In this document: one piece after another, positions 12,817 to 17,871 of the stretch
Layout of the letters: every line of letters begins with the position of its first letter
How positions within the stretch are numbered: position 1 is the first letter of the stretch
Assembly: GCA_017509065.1 (NCBI GenBank)
Contig: JAFWQM010000214.1
Location: 1 to 17,871 of the forward strand
Direction of reading: 5' to 3'
Length of the DNA: 17,871 bases
DNA from: Clostridia bacterium
GTDB taxonomy: Bacteria; Bacillota_A; Clostridia; Christensenellales; Aristaeellaceae
Made by a program: the position numbers and the translations under genes
Notes under the pieces: generated by a model
What the model saw: only the letters and a program-made list of their open reading frames with translations
The model's database searches: none
What the model was told of the DNA's origin: nothing

Positions 12817-13100
12817 GCTTTTTTTTCAAGGAAAGTGGTATTTCGCGGGATTGTTTAATGAATTTGAAATATTTTTGGTTTTTCCCGCGGAATGGACCAT
12901 GAAAAAGAAGCGGAAAGAGCATATTCCGCAGGCATATTTCCGAACCAGCGCCGCATATACTGGAAGCGCCCCCGAGGTCTAACTGGATAAGACGAAACAG
13001 AGGGCCGCTTTGTTTCTTCCTCCGTGGGCATTTTTCGGATTTTTACCTGTGTAAATCCTGCTATTTTTGGGCCTGAATGGGTAGAAAAGGAAAATTTTTC
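12817..13100. other. Intergenic stretch with inverted repeats, no clear gene
   Basis: Between the rpmB promoter and the SH3-gene promoter no convincing gene is seen. TTTCGCGGGA (12841-12850) and TCCCGCGGAA (12883-12892) are a 9-of-10 inverted repeat around a 32-nt AT-rich loop. GAAAC and GTTTC (about 12993-13017) form another weak hairpin. A 22-codon frame from ATG 12899 (KKKRKEHIPQAYFRTSAAYT) has no good ribosome binding site. The stretch may hold a small RNA; nothing proves it. Confidence 0.4.
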
Positions 13101-13101
13101 G

Positions 13102-13137
13102 TGATATAATACAGTCAATCAGGCGGGCTGTACCCGC
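13102..13137 (+). promoter_or_regulatory. Extended -10 promoter and leader hairpin of the SH3 gene
   Basis: TGATATAAT (13102-13110) is an extended -10 with a perfect TATAAT; the -35 (TAGAAA, 13082-13087) is poor. In the leader GCGGG, CTGTA, CCCGC (13123-13137) forms a small hairpin before the GGAGG site. Confidence 0.65.
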
Positions 13138-13171
13138 TTGCGCTCTGGATTACCGGAGGAAAGGAAGAAAA

Positions 13172-14440
13172 ATGATGAAGAAGTCAATTATTGTTTCCCT
13201 CTGCGCGCTGATGATGGCGGCAGTCATGCTTTTCGCGGCGCTCCCGGCTAACGCCAACGCTGACGGCGGTACAGGCAGCTTTTATATGTACATCCAAACC
13301 GGCAATGCGGGGCGGCTGCACCTGCGTGCTTTGCCTTCCGTAGATTCCCAGAGCTTGGGCCTGTTCTCCAACGGCACGCCGGTACTGGTGGAGAGCATCA
13401 GCGGCAATTGGGCCCTGGTGCAGGTGTACGGCCAAAGGGGATATATGAGCCTGAACTGCCTTAACTCCGTGCCGCCAACCAACCCCACCGTTACTCCCGT
13501 GCCCACGGAATACACCACGCTGTATGTGCAAACGGGCAATTCGGGCAAGCTGCACCTAAGGGAATACGCCAGCCAGAACGCCCGGTCCCTGGGCCTGTAT
13601 CCCAACGGCACCGCCGTGACGGTGACTGCCCGCTACGGCCAATGGGCGTATGTGAATGTGGGCGGCGTTTACGGATATATGATGCTGAAATTCCTCACCG
13701 CCTCGTCTCCCGTTACGCCCACGGTTCAGCCCACGGTGGACCCCGGCAAGGCCATCGTGATGTATGTGCGCACGGGCAATACCGGCAAGCTGCATCTGCG
13801 GGAATACGCCAGCCAGAACGCCCGCTCCCTGGGCCTGTTCCCCAACGGCACTCTGCTGTACGCGGTGGACATGGGCAACGGCTGGAGCTATGTAACGGTG
13901 AACGGCCTGACCGGTTATATGATGAACAAATTCCTGGCGGTTTCTTCCTCTAATGTTACGCCCGCGCCGGTAACGCCTGTTCCCGCGCCCACCGGTTCCA
14001 CCCTGATGTATATTGCCACCGGCAACAGCGGCAAACTGCACCTGCGGGAAAACATGAGCACGGACGCAGGCTCCCTGGGCCTGTATCCCAACGGCACGCA
14101 GGTAGCTGTGATCGCCAATTATGGGACGTGGGCTTATGTGAACGTAGCCGGAAAAACGGGCTACATGATGACCCGCTACCTCGCCGCTTATCAGACCGGC
14201 GTCATTACCCCCACGCCCATGCCGGGAACAACACCCGCCCCGCTGGGCAGCGCCACCGTGACGCATCCCAACAATTCCTTTGTGTATCTGCGGTCTTCCC
14301 GCAGCAGCGACAGCACCACCAACGTGATCTGCCAGGTGCCCAGCGGCAGCGTGGTGACCGTGGTGGAATGGGGCGAACTGTGGAGCAAAATCCGTTATGA
14401 CGGCACGGAAGGATATATGGTGACCCATTACCTGAAATAA
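13172..14440 (+). CDS. Secreted protein with five bacterial SH3 domains
   Basis: The 422-residue product has a signal peptide (MMKKSIIVSLCALMMAAVML, then ALPANANA, cleavage near residue 30) behind GGAGGAAAGGAAG. Four close SH3 repeats follow, each with TGN-x-G-K/R-LHLR, S-LGL(Y/F)xNGT and a closing GYM; they start near residues 40, 117, 199 and 280. A divergent fifth is at about 360-422 (VYLRSSRSS, GSVVTVVEWGELWSKIRYDG, GYMVTHYL). Linkers are Pro/Thr/Val-rich. No enzyme domain or cell-wall anchor is present. SH3_3 domains bind peptidoglycan or wall peptides, so it probably acts as an envelope-associated binding protein. It is monocistronic, ending at a terminator. Confidence 0.9.
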   Translation: MMKKSIIVSLCALMMAAVMLFAALPANANADGGTGSFYMYIQTGNAGRLHLRALPSVDSQSLGLFSNGTPVLVESISGNWALVQVYGQRGYMSLNCLNSVPPTNPTVTPVPTEYTTLYVQTGNSGKLHLREYASQNARSLGLYPNGTAVTVTARYGQWAYVNVGGVYGYMMLKFLTASSPVTPTVQPTVDPGKAIVMYVRTGNTGKLHLREYASQNARSLGLFPNGTLLYAVDMGNGWSYVTVNGLTGYMMNKFLAVSSSNVTPAPVTPVPAPTGSTLMYIATGNSGKLHLRENMSTDAGSLGLYPNGTQVAVIANYGTWAYVNVAGKTGYMMTRYLAAYQTGVITPTPMPGTTPAPLGSATVTHPNNSFVYLRSSRSSDSTTNVICQVPSGSVVTVVEWGELWSKIRYDGTEGYMVTHYLK

Positions 14441-14467
14441 CAGTGAAGCGTTTCATCCGCTTCCCGC

Positions 14468-14498
14468 ATCCCCGCGGCAAAAAACGCGGGGATTTTTT
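14468..14498 (+). terminator. Terminator of the SH3 gene
   Basis: ATCCCCGCG (14468-14476) and CGCGGGGAT (14485-14493) form a 9-bp stem, followed by six T. A smaller hairpin, GAAGCG/CGCTTC (14445-14463), precedes it. Confidence 0.9.
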
Positions 14499-14586
14499 CT
14501 TGGCTTTTTTTACCGGTTTTTTATATTTCTGCACGAAATTTGACCAGAAGCACAATGCCTTTCGACAAAATATTCGCTTTGGCCTA

Positions 14587-14615
14587 TTGACATTTCCATG
14601 CTCCTGTGGTTTAAT
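14587..14615 (+). promoter_or_regulatory. Promoter of the pot operon
   Basis: TTGACA (14587-14592), 17 nt, TTTAAT (14610-14615). The leader to the first gene is about 85 nt and carries two operators. Confidence 0.8.
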
Positions 14616-14628
14616 GTTTCCTGCCTTA

Positions 14629-14681
14629 GAGTTTAGAAATTCTAAACTCAAACAGCGATTTTCTGTTTAGCGATGCTAAAC
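14629..14681. promoter_or_regulatory. Two GTTTAG-N5-CTAAAC operators
   Basis: Site 1 (14631-14647) is GTTTAG-AAATT-CTAAAC, extended by GA/TC to a perfect 21-bp palindrome (14629-14649). Site 2 (14665-14681) is GTTTAG-CGATG-CTAAAC with an extra C/G pair. The centres are 34 bp apart. Both lie between the promoter and the regulator gene, so they are likely bound by that XRE-cupin protein to repress the operon. Confidence 0.75.
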
Positions 14682-14707
14682 ATTTTCCGGAGAGGAGGAG
14701 AGGGAGA

Positions 14708-15253
14708 ATGAACATCGGCGACAAGCTGCGCCGCCTGCGGCTGCAAAGAAATCTGACCCAGGAGGAAATGGCCGACCGGTGCGAGCTGAGCAAGGGTTTT
14801 ATTTCCCAGGTGGAACGAGATTTGGCCTCGCCCTCCATCGCCACGCTGACCGATATGCTGGAATGCTTGGGCAGCAATTTGAAGGAATTCTTCTCGGAAA
14901 CGGAAACCGAGGAAAAAACGGTGTTCACCCGGGCCGACATGTTTGTGAAGGAGGACGCCGATTCCCTGCGGGGAAGCATCACCTGGCTGGTGCCCAGCGC
15001 CCAGAAAAACGAAATGGAGCCCATTTTGGTGGACTTGGACCAGGGGGGCCGCACCCAGGAAATGCCGCCCCACGAGGGCGAGGAATTCGGCTACGTGCTC
15101 CAGGGCACCGTGACGCTGCACCTGGACGGCGGCAGCCATAAGGTGAAGACGGGGGAGAGCTTCTGCCTGCATCCCGGCGCTTCCCACTGGATCGAAAACA
15201 GCGGCAAACGAAAAGCCCAATTCATCTGGGTATCCACGCCGCCGACCTTCTGA
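14708..15253 (+). CDS. XRE-cupin regulator of polyamine transport (PuuR-like)
   Basis: The 181-residue protein has an XRE helix-turn-helix at residues 1-65 (IGDKLRRLRLQRNLTQEEMA, LSKGFISQVERDLASPS). A C-terminal cupin spans about 105-178 (PPHEGEEFGYVLQGTVTLHL, GESFCLHPGASHWIEN). This layout is that of PuuR and of Firmicute regulators encoded at the head of spermidine/putrescine transporter operons, which sense the ligand through the cupin. It is 36 bp before potA with no terminator between, so it is the first gene of the operon and probably autoregulated through the two upstream palindromes. Confidence 0.9.
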   Translation: MNIGDKLRRLRLQRNLTQEEMADRCELSKGFISQVERDLASPSIATLTDMLECLGSNLKEFFSETETEEKTVFTRADMFVKEDADSLRGSITWLVPSAQKNEMEPILVDLDQGGRTQEMPPHEGEEFGYVLQGTVTLHLDGGSHKVKTGESFCLHPGASHWIENSGKRKAQFIWVSTPPTF

Positions 15254-15289
15254 TAAAAACGCTTAATTCTCACGAATGGAGGCCCCACC

Positions 15290-16363
15290 ATGGAAGAACA
15301 GCGCCTGATTTCTTTGGAGAATATCTGCAAGCAGTATGACGGCACCACCGTGCTGGACAATATCAACCTGTACATCCGCAAAAAGGAATTCGTGACCCTG
15401 CTGGGCCCCTCCGGCTGCGGAAAGACCACCACCCTGCGCATTATCGGCGGCTTTGAAACGGCGGATTCCGGCCGGGTGATGTTCGACGGCAAGGATATTT
15501 CCGGCATTCCGCCCTACAAGCGGCGGGTGAATACCGTGTTCCAGAAATACGCCCTGTTTCCCCACCTGAACGTGCGGGACAATATCGCCTTTGGCTTGAA
15601 ACTCAAGAAAATGCCCAAGGACGAGATCAACCGCAAGGTGGACTATATGCTGGACCTGGTGAACCTGAAAGGCTACCACAAGCGCTCGGTGGAATCCCTG
15701 TCCGGCGGGCAGCAGCAGCGTATCGCCATCGCCAGGGCCCTGGTCAACGAGCCCGAAGTGCTGCTGCTGGACGAACCCTTGGGCGCGCTGGACTTAAAGC
15801 TGCGCAAGGAAATGCAGTTGGAGCTGAAAGCCATGCAGCAGCGCTTGGGCATCACCTTCCTGTATGTGACCCACGATCAGGAAGAGGCCCTGACCATGTC
15901 AGACACCATCGTGGTGATGCACGGCGGCAAGATTTTGCAGATCGGCACCCCCAAGTCCATTTACGACGAGCCCCAAAATGCGTTCGTGGCCAATTTCATC
16001 GGCGAAAGCAACATTTTCCCCGGCACCATGGTGCGGGACGAGCTGGTGCACTTCTGCGGCGTGGACTTCCCCTGCGTGGACAGCGGCTTCGGGGAAGACA
16101 AGCCCGTGGACGTGGTGATCCGGCCCGAAGACATTCTGCTGGTGGGCGAAGACGTGGGTCAGGTGACCGGCGTGATCAAGTCCGTGCTCTTTAAGGGCGT
16201 GCACTATGAAATGATGATCGACGCGGGCCACTCCATCTGGAAGGTGCATTCCACCACCATGCAGCCGGAGGGCAGCCGGGTGGGCCTGGCCGTGGTGCCC
16301 TTCAACATCCACATCATGCACCCCATGGAGGACGAAAAGCCGACGGAGGAAAAAGCCAAATGA
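15290..16363 (+). CDS. potA: Spermidine/putrescine ABC transporter ATP-binding protein
   Basis: The 357-residue ATPase starts behind GGAGG. It has Walker [10 protein letters not shown] (39-47), Q-loop Gln85, signature LSGGQ (137-141), Walker B VLLLDEP (157-163) and H-loop His195 (VTHDQEEA), followed by a TOBE regulatory domain ([14 protein letters not shown] near 275-288). Length, motifs and the neighbouring polyamine-type permeases identify PotA. It hydrolyses ATP to drive polyamine import through PotB-PotC. The last four bases overlap potB, indicating coupled translation. Confidence 0.93.
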   Translation: MEEQRLISLENICKQYDGTTVLDNINLYIRKKEFVTLLGPSGCGKTTTLRIIGGFETADSGRVMFDGKDISGIPPYKRRVNTVFQKYALFPHLNVRDNIAFGLKLKKMPKDEINRKVDYMLDLVNLKGYHKRSVESLSGGQQQRIAIARALVNEPEVLLLDEPLGALDLKLRKEMQLELKAMQQRLGITFLYVTHDQEEALTMSDTIVVMHGGKILQIGTPKSIYDEPQNAFVANFIGESNIFPGTMVRDELVHFCGVDFPCVDSGFGEDKPVDVVIRPEDILLVGEDVGQVTGVIKSVLFKGVHYEMMIDAGHSIWKVHSTTMQPEGSRVGLAVVPFNIHIMHPMEDEKPTEEKAK

Positions 16364-17379
16364 CCAATTTTCAGGTGCCCGTGTGGGGCTACTGGATGAT
16401 GGGCGTAGGCTTCGCCGCTTTCATCGGCATGCTGATCGCCTATATCCATAAAAACCGGGGCTTCCGGCGGCCCATCTTCGCTTCGCCCTATGTGCTGTGG
16501 CTGGTGGTGTTCACGGTGATCCCCTGCTTCCTGGTGGCTTACTTTTCCTTTACCGATCCCCAGGGCAATTTCACCCTGGACAACTTCAAAAGCTTCTGGG
16601 ACAGCAATTACAACGCCCGCAAGGCCATGAACCCGGAGGACCTGGCCCTGTACGAATCCATGGGCCTGTCCCTGGATGATTTGGGCCTGGGCCGGGATTC
16701 CATCAACATCGATACCCTGGTGTTCTCCCTGTGGATGGCCTTCCTGTGCACGGCGATCTGCCTGCTGCTGGGCTATCCCGCCGCCCATATCATGGCGGAT
16801 CGGGAATTCAAACTGGGCCCCACCCTGGTGATCCTGTTCGTGGTGCCCATGTGGATGAATTTCCTGCTTCGCACCATCGCCCTCATGAGCCTCATGGAGG
16901 ACAGCGGCCTCATCAATAACGTGCTGGAATGGGTAGGCATCGGGCGGCAGAAGCTGCTGAACAATATCGCCGCCGTACAGGTGGGCATGATCTACAACTT
17001 TCTGCCCTTCATGGTGTTCCCCATCTACAACGTGCTGAACAAGATGGATTACAAATTGAGCGAAGCCGCCATGGACCTGGGCTGCGATAAGTGGCACGTG
17101 TTTTACAAGGTGACCCTCCCCCTGTCGGTTCCCGGCGTGGTCAGCGGCATCACCATGGTGTTCATGCCCGCCGTCACCACCTTCTACATTTCCCGCCTGC
17201 TGGGCGGCGGCAAGGTGCAGCTCTTCGGCGACCTGATCGAAGCCAAGTTCCTGTCCACCAGCCTGAATGAATGGAACGTTGGCAGTGCCCTGTCCCTGGT
17301 GATGATGATCCTGATCCTGCTTTCCCTGGGCTTGCTCAATAAAGTCGATCCCGAAGGAGAGGGGGGCGGCATGATATGA
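16360..17379 (+). CDS. potB: Spermidine/putrescine ABC transporter permease
   Basis: The 339-residue membrane protein starts in the ATGA overlap with potA. From about residue 37 it follows Pot[60 protein letters not shown]. The ATPase-contact EAA loop is [11 protein letters not shown]...VTLPLSVPG, and a last helix is near residues 310-325. Two additions to the classic protein are seen: an extra N-terminal helix (about 8-27) and a roughly 45-residue insert at about 75-118 in the first external loop ([20 protein letters not shown]). It forms the channel with PotC. Confidence 0.92.
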   Translation: MTNFQVPVWGYWMMGVGFAAFIGMLIAYIHKNRGFRRPIFASPYVLWLVVFTVIPCFLVAYFSFTDPQGNFTLDNFKSFWDSNYNARKAMNPEDLALYESMGLSLDDLGLGRDSINIDTLVFSLWMAFLCTAICLLLGYPAAHIMADREFKLGPTLVILFVVPMWMNFLLRTIALMSLMEDSGLINNVLEWVGIGRQKLLNNIAAVQVGMIYNFLPFMVFPIYNVLNKMDYKLSEAAMDLGCDKWHVFYKVTLPLSVPGVVSGITMVFMPAVTTFYISRLLGGGKVQLFGDLIEAKFLSTSLNEWNVGSALSLVMMILILLSLGLLNKVDPEGEGGGMI

Positions 17380-17871
17380 AGCTTCTCAAACGGTTTTACT
17401 TGGGCCTGATCCTCTTTTTCCTGTATATCCCCATCGTGGTGCTGATCGTGCAGAGCTTCAACGCGGGCAAGAGCCGCGCCAAATGGGAGGGCTTTTCCTT
17501 CCATTGGTACGAGGAACTGTTCCAGGACCCCAACATCATGAACGCCCTGGTGATCACCCTGGCCATCGCCGTGCTGGCGGCCCTGTTTTCCACCATCTTA
17601 GGCACCTTCGCCGCCATCGGCATCCACGCCATGAAGCGCAGGCCCCAGAACCTGATGCTCACCCTCAACAACATCCCCATGACCATGCCGGATATTGTTA
17701 CCGGTATTTCCCTGATGCTGCTGTTCATCTTTACCCAGGTGGAGCGGGGCTTTGTGACCATGCTGCTGGCCCACATCACTTTCGACGTGCCTTACGTGAT
17801 CCTGTCCATCATGCCCAAGCTCAAGCAGATGAACAAGCACAGCTATGAAGCGGCCCTGGATTTGGGCGCCA
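17376..17871 (+). CDS. potC: Spermidine/putrescine ABC transporter permease, truncated by window end
   Basis: The ATG at 17376 overlaps the potB stop (ATGA), with AGGAGAGGGG upstream. The visible 165 residues begin [20 protein letters not shown] and contain FNAGKSRAKWEGFSFHWYEE and NNIPMTMPDIVTGISLMLLF, typical of PotC. They end in the EAA loop (YEAALDLGA) at the window edge. It is the second permease subunit; the substrate-binding protein gene (potD) would be expected next. Confidence 0.93.
   Translation, partial: MKLLKRFYLGLILFFLYIPIVVLIVQSFNAGKSRAKWEGFSFHWYEELFQDPNIMNALVITLAIAVLAALFSTILGTFAAIGIHAMKRRPQNLMLTLNNIPMTMPDIVTGISLMLLFIFTQVERGFVTMLLAHITFDVPYVILSIMPKLKQMNKHSYEAALDLGA

Noticed and set aside
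12855..13118. 87-residue reverse frame between rpmB and the SH3 gene
   Set aside because: It has no ribosome binding site or recognisable sequence, and it overlaps the SH3-gene promoter. Kept only as an unlikely possibility.
13556..14428. 290-residue reverse frame in the SH3 gene
   Set aside because: It mirrors the SH3 repeats in antisense; the composition is dominated by His, Gly and Ala.
16204..17097. 297-residue reverse frame in potA/potB
   Set aside because: It is the antisense shadow of two certain transport genes; His/Gln-rich and without motifs.

Overview
The window looks like a chromosomal segment of an anaerobic, moderately GC-rich Firmicute, most likely an uncultured gut-type Clostridia. 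The reasons are strong GGAGG-type ribosome binding sites throughout, a four-cysteine L28, a YtrA-type GntR/ABC operon, a PotRABC operon led by an XRE-cupin regulator, and Clostridia-type prophage genes. No rRNA, tRNA or CRISPR array is visible.

Region A (1-4239) is a wrecked phage DNA-replication module. Its genes normally run DUF2800 - DUF2815 (ssDNA-binding) - family A DNA polymerase - small protein - VapE primase/helicase. Here a block of about 2.06 kb (about 351 to 2411) is inverted, with one breakpoint inside the DUF2815 gene and the other inside the VapE gene, so each gene lies in two pieces of opposite orientation. The polymerase in the block has lost its middle, and the deletion ends inside an intein, leaving an intein C-terminal splicing region fused in frame. 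The DUF2800 tail is fused to the front of an ImmA/IrrE-type metallopeptidase.

Region B (4240-7451) is a damage-response cassette. A divergent promoter region with repeated ACGCCA-type sites separates the peptidase chimera from an XRE-S24 (LexA/CI-like) repressor, a UvrX-like Y-family polymerase and a YolD-like partner. The YolD-like gene runs at its 3' end into the C-terminal half of a large serine recombinase (7436-7990), followed by a 47-residue ORF.

Region C (8150-10480) is AT-richer accessory DNA. It holds an Rpn-family PD-(D/E)XK nuclease with its own promoter and terminators. The nuclease gene contains a strong in-frame internal start that would yield its last 58 residues, as reported for RpnS antitoxins, and is followed by a small ORF resembling that same tail. 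Next come a reverse-strand XRE repressor, three 14-bp palindromic operators exactly 48 bp apart around a strong promoter, and a tandem-HTH protein.

Region D (10480-17871) looks like ordinary host chromosome. It contains a GntR-ABC ATPase-ABC permease operon behind a promoter with an overlapping palindromic operator; rpmB on the reverse strand; a secreted five-domain SH3 protein; and a spermidine/putrescine uptake operon (regulator, potA, potB, start of potC). Two GTTTAG-N5-CTAAAC operators sit in front of the pot regulator gene. The accessory/host boundary appears to lie near 10.4-10.5 kb; no att site was recognised.
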